Part shown: in pieces, positions 54,222 to 62,455 of the stretch
Layout: each line of letters opens with the position of its first letter
Position numbering within the stretch: the first letter of the stretch is position 1
Assembly: GCA_964400515.1 (NCBI GenBank)
Contig: CAYNTJ010000004.1
Coordinates: forward strand, 92,190 to 156,189
Direction of reading: 5' to 3'
Length of the DNA stretch: 64,000 bases
DNA from: JAAYHV01 sp964400515
GTDB lineage: Bacteria; Bacillota; Clostridia; Peptostreptococcales; Anaerovoracaceae
Notes under the pieces: model-generated
What the model was told of the DNA's origin: nothing
The model's database searches: none
What the model saw: only the letters and a program-made list of their open reading frames with translations
Position numbers and translations under genes: made by a program

Positions 54222-56465
54222 CTACAAAATATCTTTATTAAAATGTCCCCTTGTGTCGGTTTTCTGATTAAAGACAGTTTCCCCTATTGATCCGCTTAAC
54301 TTGCCCATTGCCATCTTGATTGTTTTAACCACCTGTTCTTTTGATTCGGTGGTAAAATTTAATCTAAAGGCCTCAACCCCTTTAATGCTTTGCATCTCAT
54401 CAAGAAGGTTTAAAGTCTTACCGTTAAGGATAGTTGTTGTACAATCTTCATGGGATATTATAGGGAAAGTTCCTTTTTCATCCTTTAACTCATAACTTCT
54501 AGTTTTACAAACACCGCACTGATTCATTTTTTTCATGGGACAATATCTTGTAACCATCAAGGGAGCCCTGCCATATACAATCATTTCCAAAGTAGGGTAA
54601 CCGCTATTTTCTATATAATAGGCGTTAATCAGATCTTCAATTTGTCTCTTATTCATTTCATAAGACAAGGTTACTCTTTTAGCCCCCAGACTATATAATT
54701 GATGGCAACTATCAGAATTAACAACATTTAAAGAATAATCTGTAACAAAAGGATTTGTTTTTCTGTAATGATAAATCCCTCCGTATCCTCCTATTAGAAG
54801 CTGCCCCTCTTTATCTATATACTCATTTTGGTTTCTTCTGATAATATTTTCAAAATATATTTCTTTTATTCCACAGCTCAAACAAGCTTCATACTGCTCC
54901 TTAGTAGTTACAGAAGCAGTAATATATGGCCCCTCAGGTGCAAAGCTTATCTTTTCTTTTGCCACCAAAGCTTTCGTTCTTTTCTTTTTACTGTTAATCT
55001 TTAAGTCATATAACCCTTGCACAATATCTCTTCTTGCCGCATTAATCATTTTGGCCGGAATAAATGCATTGCTTTCCTCAAACTCCACATTGTTAAGCAC
55101 GAATACAGTGTCATTTAATCTGGAGAATTGGTCAATTAACTTTTCCCTTGTAGTGGGATTATTAATGGCTTCATCTAGCACTTCTAAGCTTTCATATAAA
55201 TAATTAAAGCCTAAGCCTTCCGCATCAATTATTAGCTTGGAATTTGGATATGCATATACTTTAATATCCAATTCAAATCGTTTAAATTCTTTTTCCGTAG
55301 TTGATTCTAATTCCTTGTAATATAAATAATCCTTGGTTATATATACTATATCCCCTTTGGATAATTTCTCTTTAATTTTGATATAGCATATATCATCTGC
55401 TTTGTTTATTAAGTTTCCGTCTTTATCATAAAGCTTTACAACAGTCAGATTTATATCTTCATTGTTATGATTTATCCTTATTATATCATTTTGATTCAAA
55501 GTACTTGTAAGGGTTATCTCATACATGTCTTTAACAATTTTACTAATTCTTCCGATTTCATAACCAAAATTATTTGGTCTTAATATATTAGTTATGTCTT
55601 TTCTGTCCTCATGAAATAAATATCCCTTAGTAAATGTCCTATTGAAGGTTTTTTTAAGATTTTCCTTGTCCCCTTCAGTTATCCTATTATCCAAAGCCCT
55701 GCGATATTTTGATACCACATTGGCAACATAAGCAGGTTCCTTCATTCTGCCCTCTATTTTTAAAGAATCAATATCTTTTAACTCATTGATATAGTCAATT
55801 GTATTTAAATCCTTAGCAGACAGTATATAGTTTTTCCCTAGGGATTTCCCTTTTGTCTTATCAATCAGTTCATACTCCTTGCGGCATGAACCAACGCATC
55901 TTCCCCGGTTTCCACTTCGATACCCGATTAATCCCGACATAAGACAGTTTCCGGAATATGATATACATAAGGCTCCGTGAACAAAGATTTCTATAGGTAG
56001 CTCTGCTTTTCTCTTTATCTCTTTTACTTTTTCTATTTCAACTTCCCTGGATAATACGATTCTATCAGCACCCAGTTCTTTGAATAATAAAGTGCCATCT
56101 AAATCATCTATTCCCATTTGAGTCGAACAATGTACTTCCATATCAATAAATTTATTTGATATATATAAAAAAGCGGCCAAATCCTGGACAATAATACCGT
56201 CAACACCAATTTCGTTTAACCCGTCCATTTGGTCTTTCATATCTTTTATTTCGTTTTCAAAAACTATCGTGTTCATAGTCACATATATCTTAACATCCCT
56301 AAGATGGGCATACTTAACAGCCTCATTTAAAGATTCTAAATCAAAATTAGATGAGTATGCACGGGCCCCAAATTTTTGCATCCCTAGGTATATTGCATCA
56401 CAGCCATTAGAAATAGCTGCCTTTAGCGCTTTCATATCCCCTGCCGGGGCTAATAATTCAGTCAT
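54222..56465 (-). CDS. Peptidase U32 family protein (RlhA/PrtC-like)
   Basis: 747 residues with GGAGG upstream. The U32 hallmark is HGALCISYSGNCLMSGLIGYRSGNRGRCVGSCRKEY (about 172-200). A DUF3656-like beta domain follows, and the C-terminal part has TRYCPMKKMNQCGVC and HEDCTT, with the four-cysteine set expected for an Fe-S cluster. U32 proteins such as RlhA and UbiU/UbiV hydroxylate RNA or quinones rather than cut protein. By length and C-terminus this is closest to RlhA-type enzymes. Confidence 0.87.
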   Translation of the reverse strand: MTELLAPAGDMKALKAAISNGCDAIYLGMQKFGARAYSSNFDLESLNEAVKYAHLRDVKIYVTMNTIVFENEIKDMKDQMDGLNEIGVDGIIVQDLAAFLYISNKFIDMEVHCSTQMGIDDLDGTLLFKELGADRIVLSREVEIEKVKEIKRKAELPIEIFVHGALCISYSGNCLMSGLIGYRSGNRGRCVGSCRKEYELIDKTKGKSLGKNYILSAKDLNTIDYINELKDIDSLKIEGRMKEPAYVANVVSKYRRALDNRITEGDKENLKKTFNRTFTKGYLFHEDRKDITNILRPNNFGYEIGRISKIVKDMYEITLTSTLNQNDIIRINHNNEDINLTVVKLYDKDGNLINKADDICYIKIKEKLSKGDIVYITKDYLYYKELESTTEKEFKRFELDIKVYAYPNSKLIIDAEGLGFNYLYESLEVLDEAINNPTTREKLIDQFSRLNDTVFVLNNVEFEESNAFIPAKMINAARRDIVQGLYDLKINSKKKRTKALVAKEKISFAPEGPYITASVTTKEQYEACLSCGIKEIYFENIIRRNQNEYIDKEGQLLIGGYGGIYHYRKTNPFVTDYSLNVVNSDSCHQLYSLGAKRVTLSYEMNKRQIEDLINAYYIENSGYPTLEMIVYGRAPLMVTRYCPMKKMNQCGVCKTRSYELKDEKGTFPIISHEDCTTTILNGKTLNLLDEMQSIKGVEAFRLNFTTESKEQVVKTIKMAMGKLSGSIGETVFNQKTDTRGHFNKDIL

Positions 56466-56652
56466 TTTACCTCCATTACACCAAGTATTTCTATAAACAA
56501 CATTAGCGTCTAAAGACGGCTAAATGCTCCTTATTAATATCTCGTTCATATTATTTGTGCTGGTTCTCAACTTATTATGCAAAGCTTTCAGCGAATTATC
56601 TTTTTAGTCATCTGCATAGAGTATGGTTTATCTCACTGTTTTTATTTCGTGT

Positions 56653-57087
56653 TTTCTTCTACAATTTTATCGAGAGCTTCTCTTATCGTTTGAAAATCAA
56701 CAAATATAACCAATTCCCATATTATTCTTTCTATTCTTTTTTGAAAAGTTTTATACTTAATCCAGTGATAGTACCGAAGTTCGCTTCTAATATCAATCTT
56801 ACTTCTCTATTAAGTTTCCCTCGTTCAGGACCTTTAATATGTTCAAATTTTATCTTGCCAATAAAATCATTAATTTCTCTAAACTGCACTATTCTCAAGT
56901 CGTCTGCAAAAATATAATCAGTCAATAATTCAAGTTGATATCCTACGATTGCCCATTCAGCTTTATCTCGGTTAACAGATTTTCTTAAGTATAATGCTTG
57001 AAAATCGTTCGCTCTCTGAAGAAATTTGCTGTCACTCTCAATATTTTTCAATCTACCAATCATTACTTTCATATCTTCTAAAAGCAA
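56653..57087 (-). CDS. Small partner of the AbiEi-like regulator, ends possibly frameshifted
   Basis: The intact core (57087-56731, start codon TTG, 118 residues) has no recognised domain: LEDMKVMIGRLKNIESDSKFLQ, WAIVGYQLELLTDYIF, EVRLILEANFGTITGLSIKLFKKE. At the 3' end the stop falls within AAAAAAG, and one frame over the coding sense continues RIERIIWELVIFVDFQTIREALDKIVEENTK to a stop at about 56653. The 5' end is also unclear because a TTG preceded by GAGG lies in another frame. It follows the AbiEi-like gene by 80 bp on the same strand and is probably its operon partner. Confidence 0.45.
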
Positions 57088-57165
57088 GTCTTTATCATAT
57101 TTTAAATTATGAATCTAACTTTCAATAAGAAAACCTCTTTTCTAGAATTATATTATCTTTGTTTA

Positions 57166-57954
57166 TTAACTCCATTTGTCCCCCATAATTTGATAACTCA
57201 TAAACTCTATAGTTTTTTCCGATGCTTTGTTCATTTCAATAAGCCAATTTATCTCTACAGATATTCCTCTGTCTTTAGCTGCTGCTTTCAGTTTTGCCAT
57301 AGTAATTGAATGATTTCTATTCAAGCTTTGATATATCCGAGATAATTCAGTTACAGAAATACCATACTCCATTCTTGTAACTGCATAATACAAATCGATG
57401 AAACCTTTTTCTTTTAGGGATATATTATCCGTTGCCAAAGAAAAATCTTTTCCTCTCAGCAAAATCACATCTACTTTATTTTTTAGAATCGTATTTTCTA
57501 ATAGATTACGATCCTTTTCTGTGAGGACAATCATGTCTTTTTCATTTAACACTTCTTGAATTTCTTTGACGCCAGATTCTTCGACAATTATAATTACTGG
57601 ATAATTCTCAGGCATGTGCAGGATTTCTCCTACCAAAGAATCCATTCCTGAGATATAAAAATCATATCCGTACTCCGTTAAAATGTCATAGATTTCTTTA
57701 GATTTTTTTTGCATATATTCATATCCTGCCGACATATTATTTTCATTATTACTATTCAGAGAATAAATTCCATGGCCGGTTCTATAGAGCTTTCCCTTTT
57801 GAACTAACGAATAAAGCCTCCATGAAATCGTCTTCCTATTCATTTCCGGAAATAAGGAATATATCATTTTAAGACTCAATTCATCACCATTATTCATATG
57901 TTTTGAAATCTCACTGAGAAACTTCTCGTCCCCAGTCATATTTTCTTTATTCAT
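57166..57954 (-). CDS. AbiEi-like winged-helix protein, putative antitoxin/regulator
   Basis: 262 residues from ATG 57954 (GGAGAGG upstream). The N-terminal 60 residues form a winged helix like that of type IV antitoxins (LSLKMIYSLFPEMNRKTISWRLYSLVQKGKLYRTGHGIYSL). The C-terminal part (YYAVTRMEYGISVTELSRIYQSLNRNHSITMAKLKAAAKD) is helical. I do not recognise a nucleotidyltransferase toxin next to it. A perfect 20-bp palindrome covers its start site, so autorepression is likely. The exact family is unsure. Confidence 0.6.
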   Translation of the reverse strand: MNKENMTGDEKFLSEISKHMNNGDELSLKMIYSLFPEMNRKTISWRLYSLVQKGKLYRTGHGIYSLNSNNENNMSAGYEYMQKKSKEIYDILTEYGYDFYISGMDSLVGEILHMPENYPVIIIVEESGVKEIQEVLNEKDMIVLTEKDRNLLENTILKNKVDVILLRGKDFSLATDNISLKEKGFIDLYYAVTRMEYGISVTELSRIYQSLNRNHSITMAKLKAAAKDRGISVEINWLIEMNKASEKTIEFMSYQIMGDKWS

Positions 57955-57967
57955 ATTGCCACCTCTC

Positions 57968-58010
57968 CAAAACATAAGTATCAAAACTTTGTTTTGATAC
58001 TTATGTTTTG
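57968..58010 (-). promoter_or_regulatory. Perfect 20-bp inverted repeat operator at the transcription start
   Basis: Arms 57968-57987 and 57991-58010 are perfectly complementary with a 3-nt centre. The repeat begins right after the -10 and ends just before the GGAGAGG site of the AbiEi-like gene. It can act as a DNA operator and as an RNA hairpin that hides the ribosome-binding site. Confidence 0.85.
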
Positions 58011-58039
58011 ATTATAGCAAAACTTTTTGCCCAAATCAA
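58011..58039 (-). promoter_or_regulatory. Promoter of the AbiEi-like gene
   Basis: -35 TTGATT (58034-58039), 17-bp spacer, -10 TATAAT (58011-58016) on the minus strand. The palindrome at 57968-58010 follows immediately. Confidence 0.8.
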
Positions 58040-58192
58040 TGTTTTGTTCAAAAAGTTTTGTGCTTTCGTTACTTACTCGCTGGGTTTTCAAAAAAAGACT
58101 TTCATGCTGTTTTTAATGATTTCAGTCAGAAGCTCTGTATACATCATCAGAATAGGATTCATGGATTATAATTATAGTCACTAAATCAACCT

Positions 58193-58315
58193 TTATGCGT
58201 TCATCACTTCCTGCAAGATGTCAAACATCTTGTCAATATCAGCTTTTGTTACAACCAAAGGAGGTACAAAGCGAATCACATTAGCTCCTGCCCCAACAAG
58301 GAGCAAGCCTTTCAT
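58193..58315 (-). pseudogene. C-terminal fragment of a class III aminotransferase (ArgD-like)
   Basis: 40 codons on the minus strand read KGLLLVGAGANVIRFVPPLVV... and then KADIDKMFDILQEVMNA to TAA at 58193. This is the end of acetylornithine/ornithine aminotransferase-type enzymes (GLL...GANVIRFxPPL). Everything upstream of the GLL segment is missing, and a hairpin follows at 58326. Confidence 0.8.
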
Positions 58316-58325
58316 ACATAAAAAT

Positions 58326-58353
58326 AGGGATACTTATCGGTCATAGTATCCCT
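58326..58353 (-). terminator. Terminator-like hairpin
   Basis: AGGGATACT (58326-58334) pairs with AGTATCCCT (58345-58353), loop 10 nt, with ATTTTTATG following on the minus strand. It may end the XRE transcript that stops at 58604. Confidence 0.65.
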
Positions 58354-58603
58354 GTTTCAAATTTATCTATTCATTTTTTCGTGCACCTTATATCTAGGGG
58401 GATATCAAAAATCCGGCACTTGACACAACTTATAAATTCAACCACTTCTATGTATATTCCCTTTGTGGTAATACAATAATTTCCACATGACTTAAGTTGA
58501 TAACACGGATTTTAGCATCACATCTACCATATTAACGGTCAGCGTAAACAAATCTAAATTCCATATTTTGTTATTTATACTGCATCCACAAAAAAGCTCT
58601 GTT

Positions 58604-59113
58604 TTATACTTTATTTCGAGTTATAAATATTCCAACGACGGCCGCAATAAATACAAACGGTGCTATCCTTACAAACATCCACTCTAATATGTGAAACCCT
58701 ACTCCAAGGACTGCGGTTTCGGGTTCACTGTAATCCCAGGCCAAGTAAGGGCTACTTACTACTGTCAAAAATGCAAAAGCAATTACTATTACTGCACATA
58801 GTGATATACAAAGCCAATGTAAAATTTTCCGCCTTGCCACTTTTCTTTGGGCCAGTTGCAGGTTTATTACCTCCAATTTTTCCGAAATTGCCTTTAGGTC
58901 ATCCGCCTTTGGCGAAACAACTGTTTCTCCAAGCAAGGTGCTTACAGGTGTTTCAAGCACTTCTGATATAGACAGCAGCATTTCAGAATCGGGAACCGAC
59001 AATCCTTGTTCCCATTTAGAGACTGTTTGTCGGACTACATTCAATTTGATGGCAAGTTCTTCCTGTGAAAGACCTTTTGACTTTCTCAGAATTTTAATAT
59101 TTGTGTTTAACAT
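58604..59113 (-). CDS. XRE regulator with membrane-anchored C-terminus
   Basis: 169 residues from ATG 59113, as AGGAGGA is upstream; the frame is open to 59191. The N-terminal HTH is typical (MLNTNIKILRKSKGLSQEEL, VVRQTVSKWEQGLSVPDSEMLLSISEVL, about 1-50). A linker with a short coil follows, then two membrane segments (WLCISLCAVIVIAFAFLTVVSS and VRIAPFVFIAAVVGIFI). Such proteins are common in Firmicutes near efflux or stress genes. Its target is not known. Confidence 0.82.
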   Translation of the reverse strand: MLNTNIKILRKSKGLSQEELAIKLNVVRQTVSKWEQGLSVPDSEMLLSISEVLETPVSTLLGETVVSPKADDLKAISEKLEVINLQLAQRKVARRKILHWLCISLCAVIVIAFAFLTVVSSPYLAWDYSEPETAVLGVGFHILEWMFVRIAPFVFIAAVVGIFITRNKV

Positions 59114-59674
59114 TGTTAATATCCTCCTCGTTGATTTCTGCCACCATTTTACGAATAATATCCGGTTGCTGCAAGCAACGCAAATTAACATCGCACATAG
59201 ATATCTTATTGTTTCATTATTTTAAATTTATCAACTTGCCAACAATGCTATAGTTTCCATATACCTTGAGTAGATAATGATTATGTCGTAGATAGCAGGT
59301 GATTACTTGGCAAATGCTTATTTTCTCTAAATGAAACTTTTGTCAATACTATAATCGCTTGATAATTTTAAAAATTCGGTTTTGCCTCCATAATTTTTAG
59401 CATTTTAAGTTAATTTACTATTGCTGTTTCATGCTGACAAACTTCTCAGAAAAAATCAGCATGCCTCATAGAATAATACATTACTATTTTATTATTTACT
59501 TCAGTCACTATTTCTTCAACAACTCCTATCGCAGATTTTACATCCTTTCTCGCATTTCTTTCGTGCACTTACCCAATATGAATTCCAAAATAGTTACCGG
59601 ATTGCGTGCTGTTCTGGAATTCGTTTGCAATTTTTTAAATGCCATTTTGTGATGCATAGCTCCTTGGGAATATG
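59114..59674. other. Intergenic region between the XRE and LysR genes
   Basis: 560 bp with no convincing gene. The only notable structure is a perfect 8-bp inverted repeat at 59430-59437 and 59456-59463 (CATGCTGA ... TCAGCATG). The 73-codon plus-strand ORF at 59431-59652 has no ribosome-binding site and no recognisable domain, so it is left out. Confidence 0.6.
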
Positions 59675-60565
59675 TCATAGTTCGATAGACTTATACTCTT
59701 CTTCTATCCAGCGACGAGCATACTCGTAAAACCTTGATGCTGCGCCAGACAAAGAATTATGGTCGCGGCAAGCAATTCCAAGGTCGCGGTAGCCCTTAGG
59801 GTCTAGAGGAATTGCCACAATTCGTCGGTCAAAACCCTGTATCATCATTACAGACATAAGACTAATGCCCAGACCTTTCTCTACCATAGCTATTACGGCG
59901 TGATCGTCGCTTTCTACAAAACGTGCGTCTAGGGTAATCCTGTTTTTGTCCAGAATAGCTGTAATCTCATCCTCCACTCCCTCGTTTAGCGCAATGTAAG
60001 GCAGATTTGGCAACTCGGAAATATTGAGTTTTCCCATTTTGGAACAGGGATCATCTTCAGAAAAAATGCCAACAATGGGGTCACGGTACAAGAATTCAGA
60101 CTCAAGTTCCGGTAAAGTTGGATATGCAACAAAACCCACATCCACTCGTCCATCAGCTATCCAACTGACAATCTGAGTATCTGTTCCGTGTAGCAGCTCG
60201 AATCTGATTCCAGGGTAATCATTTTGAAATCTCTTTATCATCCCAGGAAGCCACTGTGAGGAGACGCTGTTAAATGTTCCAATTCTAATAAGTCCTTCGC
60301 GAAGACCATTGATCTCTCCGATTCGCTCGGAAAGTCTACGTTGGTCATGAAGGACCGTTCTTATATATGGCAACAGTAATTGCCCTTCTGTAGTAAGCTG
60401 CACACCGTTTCTTCCTCTAGTTAATAGTTTTAAATTCCATTGCTCCTCTAATTTATTTAATGCTCTGGTAAGCCCTGATTGTGTGTAGCCAAGCTCCTCC
60501 GCTGCCTGAGTCATTGTTCCGGTCTCGACAGCTTTGATAAATGCCTCGTATTGTGAGAGACTCAT
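59675..60565 (-). CDS. LysR-family transcription regulator
   Basis: 296 residues with GGAGG upstream. The N-terminal winged HTH (YEAFIKAVETGTMTQAAEELGYTQSGLTRALNKLEEQWNLKLLTR) and the periplasmic-binding-type effector domain are complete (VGFVAYPTLPELESEFLYRDPIVGIF; MVEKGLGISLMSVMM). It is divergent from the dimethylargininase gene and separated from it by a palindrome, so it probably regulates that gene. Confidence 0.92.
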   Translation of the reverse strand: MSLSQYEAFIKAVETGTMTQAAEELGYTQSGLTRALNKLEEQWNLKLLTRGRNGVQLTTEGQLLLPYIRTVLHDQRRLSERIGEINGLREGLIRIGTFNSVSSQWLPGMIKRFQNDYPGIRFELLHGTDTQIVSWIADGRVDVGFVAYPTLPELESEFLYRDPIVGIFSEDDPCSKMGKLNISELPNLPYIALNEGVEDEITAILDKNRITLDARFVESDDHAVIAMVEKGLGISLMSVMMIQGFDRRIVAIPLDPKGYRDLGIACRDHNSLSGAASRFYEYARRWIEEEYKSIEL

Positions 60566-60584
60566 GTTTCACCTCCTTGACTAT

Positions 60585-60605
60585 TATATGATTAATATTC
60601 ATATA
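60585..60605. promoter_or_regulatory. LysR-type binding site in the divergent spacer
   Basis: TATATGA-N7-TCATATA, a perfect 7-bp inverted repeat containing the T-N11-A form typical of LysR sites, lies between the LysR and dimethylargininase starts. Confidence 0.65.
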
Positions 60606-60695
60606 AACCATGATATACTTGCCGTTTACGTATCTTTATTTGCATTATATACTAAGAGCATAGAAAAAATCAATAAATCTTACGGAGGTATAAAT

Positions 60696-61475
60696 ATGTT
60701 TACAAAAGCTATTACCAAGAAACCTTGCAAAGCATTAATCAACGGAATATCCACAGCTCAGTTTGTAGAAGCAGGCGAAAAGCCAGACTACGAATTGTCC
60801 CTCAGACAACATGATAAATATGTTGAGATTCTTGAATCTCTTGGATTAGAAGTTCTAGATTTAGAAGCCGATGAGCTTTACCCGGACTCATGTTTTACTG
60901 AAGACCCAGCCGTTGTTATGGAGCGTTGTGCAGTGATTACAAACCCTGCAAGAAGCTCCCGCAATGGCGAAAAGGAAGAGATCCTTCCTGCTATTCGTAA
61001 ATTCTATTCAGATGAACAGATTTTTCACATCGAAGCTCCGGGGACAATGGAAGGCGGCGATGTAATGCGTATAGGAGATCACTTCTACGTTGGTCAGAGC
61101 GACAGAACAAATGCAGAAGGTGCCCGCCAGTTCAATGAAATAGTTACAAGGTTTGGCTATACTTCATCCACAGTACCTGTAACAGAAGGACTTCATTTAA
61201 AAGATTTCGCAATCTACCTTGAAAACAACAATATGCTTGTTACAGAAAACGTTGACAAATTGGAAGCTTTTAAGAACTTTAACCGCTTCATTGTGGCGCC
61301 TGAAGAACTATACGCAATCAACAGTCTATACATTAACGGTACAGTCCTTGTTCCTTTGGGATATCCTAAGACTCTTAAAATCATAGAAGACCTAGGCTAT
61401 ACTGTAAAGCTAGTTGATACAAGTGAGTTCAAGAAAATAGATGGCAGCCTCACTTGCTTGTCACTAAGATTCTGA
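60696..61475 (+). CDS. Dimethylarginine dimethylaminohydrolase (DDAH) family
   Basis: 259 residues from ATG 60696 (GGAGG 7 nt upstream); the longer frame to 60534 crosses the LysR start. The guanidine-modifying fold is shown by PDSCFTEDPAVV, GTMEGGDVMRIGDHFYVGQSDRTN, LHLKDF (catalytic His) and SLTCLSLRF at the end (catalytic Cys). It should hydrolyse methylated arginine or a related guanidino compound to citrulline. It is divergent from a LysR gene and ends in a terminator. Confidence 0.9.
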   Translation: MFTKAITKKPCKALINGISTAQFVEAGEKPDYELSLRQHDKYVEILESLGLEVLDLEADELYPDSCFTEDPAVVMERCAVITNPARSSRNGEKEEILPAIRKFYSDEQIFHIEAPGTMEGGDVMRIGDHFYVGQSDRTNAEGARQFNEIVTRFGYTSSTVPVTEGLHLKDFAIYLENNNMLVTENVDKLEAFKNFNRFIVAPEELYAINSLYINGTVLVPLGYPKTLKIIEDLGYTVKLVDTSEFKKIDGSLTCLSLRF

Positions 61476-61492
61476 TGCTAATTCATATTTTG

Positions 61493-61518
61493 AGCGCAGC
61501 TTTGCTTGCGCTATTTTT
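61493..61518 (+). terminator. Terminator after the DDAH gene
   Basis: AGCGCA (61493-61498) pairs with TGCGCT (61507-61512), followed by ATTTTTA on the plus strand. Confidence 0.75.
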
Positions 61519-61665
61519 ACGTTCAGGGGGAAAGACTTTAAACCATAAGCAGAGCAGTACACTCCAAATGTGTTGTCAATAGGATAGGAACACAGATCAT
61601 TAACCTCGTCGCTTGATTTAGAATAAAATTTGTTGTCAGTTTCATCCTTCGTATTTATAAAAAAA

Positions 61666-61697
61666 GACGATTAGAAATACCATTTCCTCTAATCGTC
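61666..61697 (-). terminator. Terminator after the AbiE remnants
   Basis: Perfect 10-bp arms (61666-61675, 61688-61697), 12-nt loop, T-run following on the minus strand. It overlaps the stop of the truncated AbiEii gene. Confidence 0.85.
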
Positions 61698-61830
61698 AAT
61701 CAAATTCATCACTACTTGCTATCTTTTCTAAAATACTTTCTAAAAAATAGTGTGTTTGTATCGCGTTAAAACTAAGTCCTGTTTCTTTTGATAGCTTTTG
61801 ACATATAGTTCTTAGCTTATCCTTATTCAT
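61696..61830 (-). pseudogene. N-terminal fragment of AbiEii-type toxin
   Basis: 44 residues: MNKDKLRTICQKLSKETGLSF..., then QTHYFLESILEKI, ending SSDEFD. This is the N-terminus of AbiEii/AbiGii nucleotidyltransferase toxins, but the frame stops before the FKGG catalytic loop, so no toxin can be made. It starts 8 nt inside the end of the AbiEi fragment, the normal AbiE order. Confidence 0.75.
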
Positions 61831-62167
61831 AAACAATCTCCAAAATCTCTTTTACTTTTTCATATATCTTCATCTTATTAGAATACTCATATAGTTTATC
61901 CAAATCCTTGTTTTCGTAACGGACATACTTGTTAATAGTTTTTGAAAACAGTTCAGTTTCTATTTCACTTCTGTTTTTAATAAGGTCGCAAACAGTTCTC
62001 TCCGAATCATAAGCTTTTACTGTATTCCCAAACATTGTTTGACATTCTGTAATACCCAAATCATAAATTTCTTTTGTTACATAGTGTATTCCTATAATGT
62101 CACTTATACGATGGGGATTGTATCCTTTATATACTGTAACCTCCATCTCTTCCGGGAATATGTCCAT
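61823..62167 (-). pseudogene. C-terminal fragment of AbiEi antitoxin
   Basis: 114 residues reading MDIFPEEMEVTVYKGYNPHR, VTKEIYDLGITECQTMFGNTVKAYDSERTVCDLIKNRSEIETELFSKTINKYV and NKMKIYEKVKEILEIVYE. This is the C-terminal domain of AbiEi proteins; the winged-helix N-terminus is missing (a stop lies about 11 codons upstream). It is operonic with the truncated AbiEii fragment. The locus is a decayed type IV toxin-antitoxin/phage-defence module. Confidence 0.75.
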
Positions 62168-62286
62168 AAAACTGGAAGCTTCAAGTACTTTTTAGTGTTA
62201 AAAACCATACGGAACTTCAAAGCTTTGTAAGTTTTACTTTTCTTTATTATCTTTCATGTACTCTTTTCCCTGAAATATGTTCTATT

Positions 62287-62442
62287 TCAATTTAAACCAA
62301 ATGCTGCAACGAAAGGTAGAAAACTTGCTATTCCAAAGAATACATTCTGTAAAATAACTGTTGTCATAAGTTGAAGTATCAATGCCATTACTTCGAGTGT
62401 AACCATATACACCATTATAACAAGTGCGGAAATATCCCCCAT
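62287..62442 (-). CDS. Small hydrophobic protein downstream of fic
   Basis: 51 residues (MGDISALVIMVYMVTLEVMALILQLMT..., ending AAFGLN), starting 14 nt after the fic stop. Two hydrophobic segments fill it. No good ribosome-binding site precedes the ATG, so translation would depend on coupling. The family is unknown and the call is weak. Confidence 0.4.
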   Translation of the reverse strand: MGDISALVIMVYMVTLEVMALILQLMTTVILQNVFFGIASFLPFVAAFGLN

Positions 62443-62455
62443 AAAGGTAGGTTGA

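Larger units (their letters stand above)
58040..58603. other. Intergenic region with gene debris
   Basis: About 560 bp without an intact gene. It holds an argD-like C-terminal fragment (58193-58315) and a terminator-like hairpin (58326-58353). The stretch 58080-58180 reads vaguely like the end of an IS3-type transposase (QNRIHG), but too little remains to call it. Confidence 0.6.

Noticed and set aside
58080..58180. Possible end of an IS3-type transposase (QNRIHG)
   Set aside because: Only about six residues resemble the family and the frame has no further match or terminal repeats.
59431..59652. 73-codon plus-strand ORF between XRE and LysR genes
   Set aside because: No GGAGG-type site and no domain; composition looks like random AT-rich sequence.
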